From a bacterium (GTDB lineage: Bacteria; Bacteroidota; Bacteroidia; NS11-12g; UBA9320): 43,491 bases of DNA. The translations under genes and the position numbers were made by a program. This document shows, piece after piece, positions 35,371-43,491 of the stretch. Positions within the stretch are counted from its first letter, which is position 1, and each line of letters opens with the position of its first letter. Where the stretch lies: the NCBI GenBank assembly GCA_018223105.1, contig JAAEYY010000023.1:5307-48797 (forward strand), read 5' to 3'. The notes under the pieces were generated by a model that saw nothing but the letters and a program-made list of their open reading frames with translations, made no database searches and was not told the DNA's origin.

Positions 35371-36132
35371 ATGCGCTTATTGAAAAAAGGGCTTTTGATT
35401 TGCTTGTGTCTTATAAGGTTTGAATCCCATGGGCAAAATCCGGTATTTATTCCTTCTGAATATTATTTACCCCTCTGCAATCCCATCATTAATCAGGATT
35501 CTCAGGCCAGTTTTAGATCCGGTCTATCTTCAGATATAAATTCATTTTATCTTGACAATGTTTATTTTCCAATTACAAACCTGGGGATACACACAGAGCT
35601 GGCATATGCTCCATTTGATGTTAAAACTAACACTCTTTTGGGCACAGAGTATACTACCCATCAAAATACATTCAACCTTAGGTTTGGATTGAGCTATTCA
35701 AATCTTGCAAGAAAGGGTATATGGTCGCTTGATGGTGGAGCATTTATAACCTGGGCTAACAGAAATGATAGCTTCAGTGGCGTTATGTTTCCTCCTCAAA
35801 AAGTTCAAAGTTTACATTTTGGAGCTTTAGTGCAAAACAGTATTAATTTAACACATTCAACATTAGCAATTTCGGCTCAACTAAGTAGTGTCTCAATTGT
35901 AAATTACACCACTGCGCCGCCTTCTAATTATGCAGAAATTGAACCGGCTTTATACATAGAGCCCTCATTCCACTACATTTATCATTTACAAAAACTACCT
36001 GTCTTGTCTCTGTTCTTTCAGACCCATGTTTCATACTCTCTTCAACCTTTTGAACAAAGAATAGATGGAGCTGTCTTATCAACCAATACTGCAGGAATAA
36101 GAGTTAGAGGGGGTTTTTTCTTAAACTTATGA
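35371..36132 (+). CDS. PorP/SprF-like type IX secretion membrane protein
   Basis: A 253-aa protein with a signal peptide (cleavage expected after SHGQ, about residue 22). The mature part is rich in alternating strands with aromatic ends (for example NTFNLRFGLSYSNL, GIWSLDGGAFITW, LHFGALVQNSINLTHSTLAISAQLS), and it ends GIRVRGGFFLNL like an outer-membrane barrel. Length, N-terminal layout (QNPVFIPSEYYLP) and the small barrel fit PorP/SprF-type proteins, which often accompany type IX secreted proteins. The sequence is divergent, so the family call is moderate. Confidence 0.6.
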   Translation: MRLLKKGLLICLCLIRFESHGQNPVFIPSEYYLPLCNPIINQDSQASFRSGLSSDINSFYLDNVYFPITNLGIHTELAYAPFDVKTNTLLGTEYTTHQNTFNLRFGLSYSNLARKGIWSLDGGAFITWANRNDSFSGVMFPPQKVQSLHFGALVQNSINLTHSTLAISAQLSSVSIVNYTTAPPSNYAEIEPALYIEPSFHYIYHLQKLPVLSLFFQTHVSYSLQPFEQRIDGAVLSTNTAGIRVRGGFFLNL

Positions 36133-36137
36133 CACGA

Positions 36138-36488
36138 TTAAAGTTTAACCAGTTGGACAAAACAATTAGCCGCTGAAAAGATATACATTCCAGAAACTAA
36201 GAAGCTAAGATCCAAATTTATTTTTCCTTCTTCTCTTTCTAGAATTCGAACATGAGAGGTCATGTCATGACCATAAAGATTTATTATTTGAAAATCTGAA
36301 AATTCGCCTTGGATTTCAACTTCAGTTTCAACTCTGAAAGGGGTAATTTTCAATTTATCTCCTAATTGAAGATCTGCTGAATCAATATGAGTCTTTAGAG
36401 AATCAGCTTTTTCTGTTTGATAATTCATTCTGTGGTAGTTATCTGAATATTTACGCAAGCTAAGAGAATGAAGCCGGCCACAATTCAC
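36138..36488 (-). CDS. orphan T9SS type A sorting-domain fragment
   Basis: Up to 116 aa from a GTG; the ATG at 36428 would give 96 aa. The C-terminal 65 residues follow the type A sorting-domain pattern: TEVEIQGEFSDFQIINLYGHDM, an INLDLSFLVSGMYIFSA stretch and the final FVQLVKL. Such domains normally end large exported proteins. Here there is no signal peptide or cargo domain, and an in-frame stop lies just upstream. It could be a decayed 3' end or a stand-alone relic. It meets the PorP/SprF-like gene tail to tail with five bases between. Confidence 0.45.
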   Translation of the reverse strand: MNCGRLHSLSLRKYSDNYHRMNYQTEKADSLKTHIDSADLQLGDKLKITPFRVETEVEIQGEFSDFQIINLYGHDMTSHVRILEREEGKINLDLSFLVSGMYIFSAANCFVQLVKL

Positions 36489-36612
36489 TTCATCCCATCT
36501 TCTGTACTATTTCATGAACTTTCCACCGTTTCACTATATCTTCCCTTCGGTCTAGAGACAATAAAATGACATTTCGCAATTAATTTGGAGTCAATATTCT
36601 AATTTTATACCC

Positions 36613-37068
36613 TTGAAATGGATTAATATCGTTGGCTTATGCCTTCAATTTCTTGCTTTTTGGCTTGCCGCTCCTGAATTATTAGGTGCTGAAGCTTTAA
36701 AACGGTTTGAACAGGGCTTGATAAAGTTAGTTTCTACTTTACCAAATATTCTAATTGCAGGAACTGCTATATGCTTCGGTGGAATCATGGCCTATTATGG
36801 AGTATCAAAAGGGATCGAAGCCTCACAGGGAAGTTCTGAATCTGTGATAAGCACCATGATAATTATTATCATTGCTTCAATTGCAGTGATGGTGTACATG
36901 ATATTCTTTGCAAAAAAGAGTCAAGATTGGATTTCAAGAAAATACGCTACACCATTAATGAACACCTTAATAAATAATAATTCAGCTCGAAAGGCCTCGC
37001 TGATAACTGGCGCAATCCTATTTACATGTGGTTTCTTTCTACAGTTTATTGCAGCATTATTATCGTAA
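36613..37068 (+). CDS. hypothetical membrane protein
   Basis: A 151-aa protein from a TTG start; no in-frame ATG is available and an upstream stop closes the frame. It has four hydrophobic segments (about 5-25, 44-64, 79-99 and 127-150), with a short charged loop between the third and fourth. No family is recognised. It lies three bases before the GNAT gene, so the two probably share a transcript. Confidence 0.6.
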   Translation: MKWINIVGLCLQFLAFWLAAPELLGAEALKRFEQGLIKLVSTLPNILIAGTAICFGGIMAYYGVSKGIEASQGSSESVISTMIIIIIASIAVMVYMIFFAKKSQDWISRKYATPLMNTLINNNSARKASLITGAILFTCGFFLQFIAALLS

Positions 37069-37071
37069 TTA

Positions 37072-37539
37072 ATGATAAAAAGAGCAACAATAGACGACCT
37101 AGAATCTATTTTAGATGTGTTCAATAGAAGCATCAAATCAACGTGTAAGAACGACTATAACAACGCTCAAATTGAAGCATGGTGTAAATCGGGAGACAAC
37201 AAGGAAAGATGGGCTCAACTTATTGAAATACAATATTTTATAGTTTCTGAGTCTAAGGGTATAATTACAGGTTTTGCTTCATTAGATGGAATTGATTATC
37301 TGGATTTCATGTATGTGCATCCTGATTACCAGAGAACCGGAATCGCTAAGTCATTATTCTCTAATTGCAAAAACGAAGCTCAAAACAGAGGTGCTCAAAG
37401 ATTAATATCTGATGTAAGCATCACAGCCAAACCATTCTTTGAAAGTCTCGGGTTTCAAATCATACGATCTAACCGAAACTTAAGATTTGGTGAAACATTA
37501 ATAAATTTCAGAATGGAATTAAAAATATTCGAGCATTAA
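37072..37539 (+). CDS. GNAT family N-acetyltransferase
   Basis: A 155-aa GNAT. It starts MIKRATIDDLESILDVFNRSI, has the central FASLDGIDYLDFMYVHPDYQRTGIA acetyl-CoA-binding region (Q/R-x-x-G-x-A type) and ends in the expected FFESLGFQIIRSN strand-helix. The arrangement resembles YafP-like acetyltransferases. Substrate unknown. It is predicted to be cytoplasmic. Confidence 0.9.
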   Translation: MIKRATIDDLESILDVFNRSIKSTCKNDYNNAQIEAWCKSGDNKERWAQLIEIQYFIVSESKGIITGFASLDGIDYLDFMYVHPDYQRTGIAKSLFSNCKNEAQNRGAQRLISDVSITAKPFFESLGFQIIRSNRNLRFGETLINFRMELKIFEH

Positions 37540-37555
37540 GGGATATCTTTAGAAC

Positions 37556-37858
37556 ATGAGCAGTGGCGGACATATTGCAGACATGGTGAATCGCTATAGG
37601 AGCAATCGCAAAATGCTTAAACATAGCAGTGGTAATAACTTCTTTAATTTAAGGCAGTCGTACAAAAAAACAGCTGAAGCTCACGGGTTTGAAATTAAAG
37701 CTCTTTCTGATGATGAACTGCAACAGATTCGAGAGAAGGTAAAGGCTAAAGTCAGAAAGGAGAATCTAAGAAAAATAGGTTTTTTGGTTGTGGGACTCAT
37801 TGTTGGACTGCCCATTACTTGGTTTATTATTGAAGCTATCGCATTGAATTCTAAGTAA
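37556..37858 (+). CDS. hypothetical protein with one C-terminal membrane helix
   Basis: A 100-aa basic protein with a single membrane helix near 75-95. The N-terminal part includes an SSGGHIADMVNRYRSNRKMLKHSS segment, and a lysine/arginine-rich helix (LQQIREKVKAKVRKE) precedes the membrane segment. It lies 16 bases after the GNAT gene, and its stop touches the stop of convergent thyA. The first 30 residues recall short Bacteroidota membrane proteins of unknown role. Confidence 0.65.
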   Translation: MSSGGHIADMVNRYRSNRKMLKHSSGNNFFNLRQSYKKTAEAHGFEIKALSDDELQQIREKVKAKVRKENLRKIGFLVVGLIVGLPITWFIIEAIALNSK

Positions 37859-38653
37859 TTAAACAGAAACTTTCCCTCTTATTAATGGATGTGGGTCATA
37901 ATTTAACAGCTCTATATCTTCATATTCAAAATCGAAAACCGAACGCACTTCGGGATTTAATTTTATTTGAGGATAAGGCCGAGACTCTCTACTTAACTGT
38001 TCCTGAACCTGCTCAAAATGGTTATTATAAATATGAGCATCTCCAAAACTGTGTATGAACTCACCGGGCTTTAAACCAACATCCTGTGCGATCATTAAAG
38101 TTAATAATGCGTAGCTGGCAATATTAAATGGAACCCCTAAGAATAGATCTGCACTTCTTTGATAAAGCTGGCAAGATAATTTACCATCTGCAACATAAAA
38201 CTGGAAGAGACAATGACAAGGTGTGAGCGCCATCGCATCTAATTCACCGACATTCCAAGCGTTTACAAGTATTCTTCTGCTATCCGGGTTACTTCGCAGT
38301 AAATCTAGCACTCGTTGAATCTGATCAATTGATTCTCCGGATGGTGTTTCCCAGCTTCGCCATTGTTTTCCATACACCGGACCAAGATCTCCATTTTCAT
38401 CAGCCCATTCATCCCATATTCTAACTCCGTGATCTTTGAGATACTTTATGTTAGTGTCGCCCTTCAAAAACCATAGAAGTTCATAAACCAATGATTTAAA
38501 ATGAACTTTCTTTGTGGTAATCAGAGGAAAACTCTCGCTGAGATCAAAACGAAGCTGTCCGCCAAACACACTTCTGGTGCCTGTACCTGTTCTATCGCTT
38601 TTATCAGCGCCGTTTTCAAATACATGTTTTAGAAAATCTTCGTATTGTCTCAT
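37859..38653 (-). CDS. thyA: thymidylate synthase
   Basis: A 264-aa ThyA of standard length. It methylates dUMP to dTMP using methylenetetrahydrofolate. The catalytic Cys lies in [13 protein letters not shown], followed by the conserved [24 protein letters not shown] and the folate-region HIYNNH. The usual folate partner dfrA is not next to it. It diverges from pdhC across about 150 bases. Confidence 0.98.
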   Translation of the reverse strand: MRQYEDFLKHVFENGADKSDRTGTGTRSVFGGQLRFDLSESFPLITTKKVHFKSLVYELLWFLKGDTNIKYLKDHGVRIWDEWADENGDLGPVYGKQWRSWETPSGESIDQIQRVLDLLRSNPDSRRILVNAWNVGELDAMALTPCHCLFQFYVADGKLSCQLYQRSADLFLGVPFNIASYALLTLMIAQDVGLKPGEFIHSFGDAHIYNNHFEQVQEQLSRESRPYPQIKLNPEVRSVFDFEYEDIELLNYDPHPLIRGKVSV

Positions 38654-38774
38654 CGCCTACAAATCAATAAATAATCAGAATAAAAATAGGCCAAAAACAG
38701 CTCTAGATTATAAACAAATCATGCCGAGACATGTTCTCATTAAAAATGCGTCGGGAAAATTTGATTTGGTTCCT

Positions 38775-38782
38775 TAGCTTTG
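38775..38782 (+). promoter_or_regulatory. TAnnTTTG-type -7 element for pdhC
   Basis: TAGCTTTG followed by CGC matches the Bacteroidota -7 consensus and ends 19 bases before the ATG at 38802. No clear -33 TTG is spaced correctly. Confidence 0.45.
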
Positions 38783-38801
38783 CGCATTCTTAGCAGATAA
38801 T

Positions 38802-40046
38802 ATGGCAGTTGCAGTAAAATTACCCAGAATGAGTGATACCATGGAAGAAGGTACACTTGTAAGCTGGCAAGTGAAAGTAGGTGAAACGGTGAAACCGGGA
38901 GATGTTTTAGCGGAAGTTGAAACAGATAAAGCCACAATGGATCTCGAGAACTTCGAGAAAGGAACAGTATTACACCTCAATGTAGAGGAAGGCGATACTA
39001 TTCCGGTAGAAACTGTAATTGCAGTTATTGGGAAAGAAGGTGAATCTTATGAAGAACTTTTAAAAGAAGAACCAAAGAAAGAAGAAGAGGCTCCTGAAGA
39101 AGAAGTACCTGAAGCTGCAAAAGAAGTAGCGCCAGGACCTAGTCAAAGCACCTCTTCATCACCGGCACCGGACCTTACCGTTTCGAGTCAATCTAACGGA
39201 ACTGATAGAGTATTTGCTTCTCCTCTTGCCAAGAAAATGGCAGAAGAGAAAGGAATTGATATAAGCAGTGTAAAAGGTTCAGGAGACAATGGAAGAATAA
39301 TCAAGCGAGACATTGAAAACTATAGCCCGGCAGCTTCAAGTTCCAGCGCTGTTCCGTTTGGTCAAGAGCAATACGAAGAAATTAAGGTTACTCAGATGCG
39401 CAAGACCATTGCGAGAAGATTAGCCGAAAGCAAGTTTACCGCACCACATTTCTATCTCACAATGGAGATCAGAATGGATCAAGCTGTTGCCGCCAGAAAA
39501 CAGATGAATGAATACAGCGAGCAAAAGATCTCGATGAACGATTTAATCATTAAAGCTGCAGCAGTTGCTCTTCGTCAGCATCCAATGGTGAACGCGGCAT
39601 GGATGGGCGATAAGATCAGACAGAACAAACATGTTCATATCGGTGTAGCTGTGGCAGTTGAGGACGGTTTGTTAGTCCCTGTTGTAAAATTTGCAGATCA
39701 TAAATCATTAACTCAAATTTCATCTGAGGTGAAAGTTGCTGCTGAAAAAGCAAAAAACAAACAGTTACAACCTGCAGATTGGGAAGGAAACACCTTCACT
39801 GTGTCTAACCTTGGTATGTTCGGCATTGATGAGTTCACTGCAATTATCAACCCGCCGGATTCATGTATTCTCGCAATAGGTGGAGCAAAAGAAACCGTTA
39901 TTGTGGAGAACGGCGAGATGAAACCGGGACACGTGATGAAAGTGACACTTAGCTGCGATCATCGTGTAGTTGACGGAGTTACAGGAGCCAAGTTCTTGCA
40001 GACCTTCAAGTCTTTGCTTGAAGAGCCTGTTCGAATCTTGGTCTAA
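38802..40046 (+). CDS. pdhC: dihydrolipoyl acyltransferase (E2) of the pyruvate dehydrogenase complex
   Basis: A 414-aa E2. Residues 1-80 are a lipoyl domain with the modified Lys in EVETDKATMDLENF. An acidic Pro/Glu/Ser-rich hinge, an E3/E1-binding domain (about 143-180, FASPLAKKMAEEKGI and GSGDNGRIIKRDI) and a catalytic acyltransferase domain (about 195-414) follow, with the active-site DHRVVDG motif. It transfers acetyl groups to CoA. No E1 or E3 gene is next to it; in many Bacteroidota E1 is encoded elsewhere. A branched-chain or 2-oxoglutarate role is less likely, given the single lipoyl domain and sequence type. Confidence 0.92.
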   Translation: MAVAVKLPRMSDTMEEGTLVSWQVKVGETVKPGDVLAEVETDKATMDLENFEKGTVLHLNVEEGDTIPVETVIAVIGKEGESYEELLKEEPKKEEEAPEEEVPEAAKEVAPGPSQSTSSSPAPDLTVSSQSNGTDRVFASPLAKKMAEEKGIDISSVKGSGDNGRIIKRDIENYSPAASSSSAVPFGQEQYEEIKVTQMRKTIARRLAESKFTAPHFYLTMEIRMDQAVAARKQMNEYSEQKISMNDLIIKAAAVALRQHPMVNAAWMGDKIRQNKHVHIGVAVAVEDGLLVPVVKFADHKSLTQISSEVKVAAEKAKNKQLQPADWEGNTFTVSNLGMFGIDEFTAIINPPDSCILAIGGAKETVIVENGEMKPGHVMKVTLSCDHRVVDGVTGAKFLQTFKSLLEEPVRILV

Positions 40047-40159
40047 GATTTTGTAATCTCGATTTCTTGAAGTACTATTGCCGTGTCTATTAGACATTTC
40101 TAATACAGAAACAATCCACTATTTTTTTATAAAATCAGTTCGGAAATCATTAATTTTAT

Positions 40160-41935
40160 ATGTACGATATTTTAGCATTGGGCGATATGCTCGTGTCCGA
40201 ATTAAGAGAAATCGCAGATAAATTCGGAATCAACCATAAAGGCCTTAAAAAACAAGACCTTATATACCAAATCTTAGACTATCAGGCTGTAAATCCTTCT
40301 GTTGTCAAAACAGAAAGTACAGGCGATAAAAAAGAAGGTCCAAAACCAAGAAGAACCAGAAGTCGTAAAGACGACAATACGGATAAAGCGGGTAATGACA
40401 AGGCTGCAGAGGACAAACCTAGCAAACCTAGAAGCAACAACAAAAACAAGGTTGAGGCTAAAAGTCAAGACCGTCCTAATACAAATAAGGATCAAAATAC
40501 AGATTCAAAAACCTCTAGGCCTGAGCGCAAAGAGCGCAATGACAGACCGGAGCGCAACGACAGACAGGAACGCAATGAGAAATCGGAGCGACCAGAACGA
40601 GGTGAAAAATCTGATCGAAATGACAGAAATGATCGCAACGACAAAGGCGATCGAAATGACAGAAACGACCGCAACGACAGAAATGATCGTCGCAACAAAG
40701 ACAATAACAGAAATTCCGATCAGAATTCTAACAATAATAGAAATGAAGATCGCGAACGCGCTGATAATGATAAACGCAAAAAGCGTGAGACCGAAGAAAA
40801 GCTAATGAACTTTCTCGAGTTAGAAGGTATTGTTACCACTCAAGGAGTTCTGGAAGTTATTTCTGACGGATATGGATTTTTAAGAAGTGCAGATTATAAC
40901 TATCAACCATCACCGGATGATGTTTATATCGCTCCTCACCAAATCCGAAATAACGGCTTAAAAACAGGAGATGTTGTTCAAGGTACAATTCGTCCACCAA
41001 AAGAAGGTGAAAAGTATTTTGCTTTGATCAAAGTGATTAGCATTAACGGAAGAACTCCCGAGTTTGTTCGAGATCGAGTAGCGTTTAATCACCTTACTCC
41101 TTTATTTCCTGAAGAAAAATTTAATCTGGAATATAGAGCAGATAACTTCTCAACCCGAATCATGGATATCATCACTCCAATTGGTAAAGGTCAGAGAGGT
41201 TTAATTGTGGCTCAACCTAAAACAGGTAAAACAAACTTATTAAAAGATGTTGCGAACGCTATTTCGGCTAACCACCCGGAAGTATACATGATCATTCTTT
41301 TGATTGATGAACGGCCGGAAGAGGTAACTGATATGGCTAGAAGCGTAAAGGCGGAAGTTGTAGCTTCTACTTTTGATGAGCCTGCAGATAAGCATGTTAA
41401 ACTTGCCAACATTGTTCTTGAAAAAGCTAAAAGATTAACAGAATGCGGACATGATGTTGTTATTCTACTCGACTCAATCACTCGATTGGCAAGGGCTTAT
41501 AACACAGTTCAACCTGCCTCAGGTAAGATTCTATCAGGTGGTGTTGACGCCAACGCACTTCACAAACCAAAGCGTTTCTTTGGAGCAGCCAGAAATATCG
41601 AAAATGGCGGTTCGCTAACCATTATTGCTACCGCATTAACTGAAACCGGTTCTAAAATGGATGAAGTGATCTTCGAAGAGTTTAAAGGAACAGGTAATAT
41701 GGAGCTTCAATTGGATAGAAAACTTTCAAACAAACGTATCTACCCTGCAATTGACATTGTGGCTTCATCTACACGACGTGAAGATTTACTACTCGATAAA
41801 GTGGTACTTCAGAAAATGTGGGTCATGAGAAACCATCTAGCTGATATGAATCCGGAAGAAGCAATGACCACCATGTTGAATTACATGAAGGGTACGCGCA
41901 ACAACGACGAATTCATGGTGAGCATGAACGGTTAG
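40160..41935 (+). CDS. rho: transcription termination factor Rho with a long disordered insertion
   Basis: A 591-aa Rho; Escherichia coli Rho has 419. An N-terminal helical Rho_N segment (about 1-38) is followed by a roughly 170-residue insertion rich in Arg, Asn, Asp and Lys, with repeating RNDRNDRND units (about 125-185). The RNA-binding cold-shock domain ([22 protein letters not shown]) and the ATPase motor ([51 protein letters not shown]) are intact. Disordered insertions are known in Bacteroidota Rho and can drive condensate formation. No Rho-inhibitor gene is seen. Confidence 0.97.
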   Translation: MYDILALGDMLVSELREIADKFGINHKGLKKQDLIYQILDYQAVNPSVVKTESTGDKKEGPKPRRTRSRKDDNTDKAGNDKAAEDKPSKPRSNNKNKVEAKSQDRPNTNKDQNTDSKTSRPERKERNDRPERNDRQERNEKSERPERGEKSDRNDRNDRNDKGDRNDRNDRNDRNDRRNKDNNRNSDQNSNNNRNEDRERADNDKRKKRETEEKLMNFLELEGIVTTQGVLEVISDGYGFLRSADYNYQPSPDDVYIAPHQIRNNGLKTGDVVQGTIRPPKEGEKYFALIKVISINGRTPEFVRDRVAFNHLTPLFPEEKFNLEYRADNFSTRIMDIITPIGKGQRGLIVAQPKTGKTNLLKDVANAISANHPEVYMIILLIDERPEEVTDMARSVKAEVVASTFDEPADKHVKLANIVLEKAKRLTECGHDVVILLDSITRLARAYNTVQPASGKILSGGVDANALHKPKRFFGAARNIENGGSLTIIATALTETGSKMDEVIFEEFKGTGNMELQLDRKLSNKRIYPAIDIVASSTRREDLLLDKVVLQKMWVMRNHLADMNPEEAMTTMLNYMKGTRNNDEFMVSMNG

Positions 41936-41944
41936 AGTTAAACA

Positions 41945-42006
41945 TCTCATAAAGACATTCTTATTGAGAATTTCGCTGAAATATCATGGTCGTAACCCAT
42001 GGTATT
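41945..42006 (+). terminator. two hairpins between convergent rho and GldM-like genes
   Basis: TCTCATAA/TTATTGAGA (41945-41969, one bulge) and a ten-pair stem with seven-base loop (41980-42006, one G-U pair on the plus strand) follow the rho stop. Neither has a long T-run, so efficiency is uncertain. Confidence 0.4.
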
Positions 42007-42027
42007 CTGCTAAACTCTTAAATTAAA

Positions 42028-42789
42028 CTATTTTTCTGCCTTGATGGTATAAACACGTGGTGGTAAGATTATTGCCTCGTCACCGATTTTGATTTTCATG
42101 CCTTCTAAAAGTATTCTGTCACCAGGTTTTGCTGAATGAATGGCCTCAATCATTTTCTCATTAAAAGAAGATGTAACTCCTGAAATCATAGTAGCCGGAC
42201 CATCAGCAGGCGAATGAATAAATCTGAATTGACCTACCCAAGCTGTGTCTATTTCTTGATTATCAAATAGATCACGTGAAACATAGAATTTTGGGAGTTC
42301 TAATAAATCTGATTTCAATATTTCATATTGCTCTCCTATAGTATTCCAAACCCAATAACATGGAGAATTATCGGCTTTAATAGTATAGACTAACGGGCGA
42401 AGTTCTACCGTTTCACCATTGATCTTAACTTTAATTCCTTCGATTAATATCCGATCACCGGCCTTAGCATCGCTAATCTCCTCTTTCATTCTTTCAGTAA
42501 TCCCATTATCACTACCTGACAACATGCTAGCAGGTCCTTCTTTCGGTGCAAAAATGAAGCGAAATGAATATGCCCAAGCTGTATCCATGGATTCGTTGGT
42601 ACAGAAATTCTTTGAAACGAAAATTCTTTCAAGTGCATTGAAATCCTCTAATGTGATTGCGTTTGTATATGCCTTATTATCAGAAGTATATACATTTACA
42701 TCGAAAGGATGATAACAAGGCTCTTTGTCAGCCGGAGCCGCTGAAACTAAAAGAGCATACATAATTGAGAGTAACAACAGGTTTTTCAT
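42028..42789 (-). CDS. exported protein with two GldM-C-like repeats
   Basis: A 253-aa protein with a signal peptide (about 1-18). Residues about 24-139 and 141-253 are two copies of one domain, each with a FYVS or IFVS strand, DTAW-x-x-x-FRFI, a GPA-x-M-SG loop, a KAGDRIL(I/L)EG(I/M)K(V/I)KI segment and a final VYTIKA strand. The pattern resembles the C-terminal Ig-like domains of GldM, the periplasmic shaft of the type IX secretion and gliding motor. Here the domain stands alone without the GldM membrane helix. It may be a soluble partner or decoy; this is inference. Confidence 0.65.
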   Translation of the reverse strand: MKNLLLLSIMYALLVSAAPADKEPCYHPFDVNVYTSDNKAYTNAITLEDFNALERIFVSKNFCTNESMDTAWAYSFRFIFAPKEGPASMLSGSDNGITERMKEEISDAKAGDRILIEGIKVKINGETVELRPLVYTIKADNSPCYWVWNTIGEQYEILKSDLLELPKFYVSRDLFDNQEIDTAWVGQFRFIHSPADGPATMISGVTSSFNEKMIEAIHSAKPGDRILLEGMKIKIGDEAIILPPRVYTIKAEK

Positions 42790-42877
42790 AGGTTTTATTT
42801 ATCCCACAATATACAAAATCAGAATCGTAGTATCATGATATTTCCGTGTACGAAAACTCAATTAGCGTCGCAATTTC

Positions 42878-42903
42878 AGATAACGTGTCCGGACACGTTA
42901 TCT
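42878..42903. repeat. second copy of the 26-base palindrome core
   Basis: This is identical to the inner 26 bases of the palindrome at 26218-26269. A GCGTCG arm end is kept on the left (42865-42870), but the opposite outer arm has diverged. It lies between the divergent starts and ends of two secretion-related genes, with no transposase gene beside it. Confidence 0.9.
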
Positions 42904-42940
42904 CATGAAAGAAGCTTGAAACATAGAGTAAACGATGTAA

Positions 42941-43491
42941 TTACCTCAAAACAGTAATCGTACCCGAGAACTGATAAACTTCATCGTTCAAAGCGGTTAC
43001 AGTTAACTTATAAGCATAAACATCCTGCTGAACGTACTCACCTTTATACTTACCGTCCCACTCTTTAGTCTTGTCATCCGTTTGAAATACAATTTCACCC
43101 CAACGATTGAATATTAACAACTCCATCTCCTTTTCACCGCTGATAACAGGTCTGAATTCATCATTTTCAGGCGGACCTGCACCATCATCTCCAGGGGTGA
43201 ATGCGTTAGGTACATAAACTATCAAGTCAGGACCTATAATTACATTATTCCTTACCGTATCCGTACATCCCCAATTAGTTCTCACGATTAAAGTGACTAA
43301 ATAAGTTGCGGTATCACTACCATAAAAATATGTTGGACTCTCTTCTCTGGATGTATCTTCAAGCGTCAGAGGATCACCAAAATCCCAGAAACTAGATGTA
43401 ATGCTACTTCCAACAATTGGATCTACACTACTTCCATTATTAAACTTAAACCTAGGCAATGCTGCTGTAGTGAAGTTATTTGGATCCGGAG
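42941..43491 (-). CDS. large secreted protein, C-terminal end, PKD domain plus type B (gliding) sorting domain; start outside window
   Basis: The frame is open to the window edge, so only the last 180 or so residues are visible. A PKD-like Ig domain (SSFWDFGDPLTL, TYLVTLIVRTNWGCTDTV) is followed by a type B C-terminal sorting domain: VPNAFTPGDDG, a central ELLIFNRWGEIVFQTDD and WDGKYKGE, ending in SGTITVLR. Type B domains direct proteins through type IX secretion, usually with a PorP/SprF-type partner. The full protein is probably a large adhesin-like repeat protein. Confidence 0.9.
   Translation of the reverse strand, partial: PDPNNFTTAALPRFKFNNGSSVDPIVGSSITSSFWDFGDPLTLEDTSREESPTYFYGSDTATYLVTLIVRTNWGCTDTVRNNVIIGPDLIVYVPNAFTPGDDGAGPPENDEFRPVISGEKEMELLIFNRWGEIVFQTDDKTKEWDGKYKGEYVQQDVYAYKLTVTALNDEVYQFSGTITVLR

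Noticed and set aside
40302..40805. A 167-codon open frame overlapping rho in another frame
   Set aside because: It is produced by the repetitive codons of the Rho insertion; the composition is low-complexity and the rho frame is certain.

Overview
The window comes from a member of the Bacteroidota, most likely a marine flavobacterial-type organism. Evidence: low GC, almost no Shine-Dalgarno sequences, TAnnTTTG-type promoter elements, type IX secretion sorting domains, a PorP/SprF-like protein and a GldM-like protein, a fused CcoN-CcoO cbb3 oxidase, the kynurenine 3-monooxygenase form of tryptophan breakdown, and a Rho factor with a long hydrophilic insertion. Nothing marks an integrated phage or conjugative element, and I saw no rRNA, tRNA or CRISPR array. 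The species cannot be fixed from the sequence alone.

Layout. 1-7.4 kb: end of rimK, an alpha/beta hydrolase lipoprotein, an FKBP-type lipoprotein, a DHH phosphoesterase, ndk, a Prc-type protease, a cold-shock protein and an archaemetzincin-like lipoprotein. 7.5-12.4 kb: a SulP transporter diverging from an unusual methylmalonyl-CoA mutase in which a shrunken small-subunit-like domain is fused to the catalytic subunit, with a translationally coupled unknown gene. 12.5-26.0 kb: a minus-strand microaerobic respiration block. Read in transcription order it holds a FixL-like heme-PAS kinase, a response regulator with a Crp-type output, an inactive rhodanese-like protein, two UspA proteins around two small unknown proteins, then ccoI-ccoS-ccoNO-ccoQ-ccoP-ccoG-ccoH and a SafE-type membrane protein. 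ccoQ (59 aa) overlaps both neighbours.

26.0-29.5 kb: a non-coding stretch with a perfect 52-base palindrome, a RAYT-like transposase relative with altered catalytic motifs, kmo, and a secreted metallopeptidase-like protein. 29.6-32.0 kb: a 7TM-DISM sensor kinase cut by one in-frame TAA just before its phospho-accepting histidine, and its intact LuxR-type regulator. 32-37.9 kb: unknown lipoprotein and small proteins, an intradiol dioxygenase-like protein, a PorP/SprF-like protein, an orphan T9SS sorting-domain fragment, a membrane protein and a GNAT. 37.9-43.5 kb: thyA, pdhC, rho, a tandem GldM-C-like protein, a second copy of the palindrome core, and the end of a large secreted PKD protein with a type B sorting domain.

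How it fits together: the best-supported functional unit is the 12.5-26 kb block, where a predicted oxygen sensor and a REC-Crp regulator sit directly upstream of stress proteins and the high-affinity oxidase they probably control. The leads most worth following are that circuit, the mutase fusion, and the palindrome family linked to a possibly domesticated RAYT.
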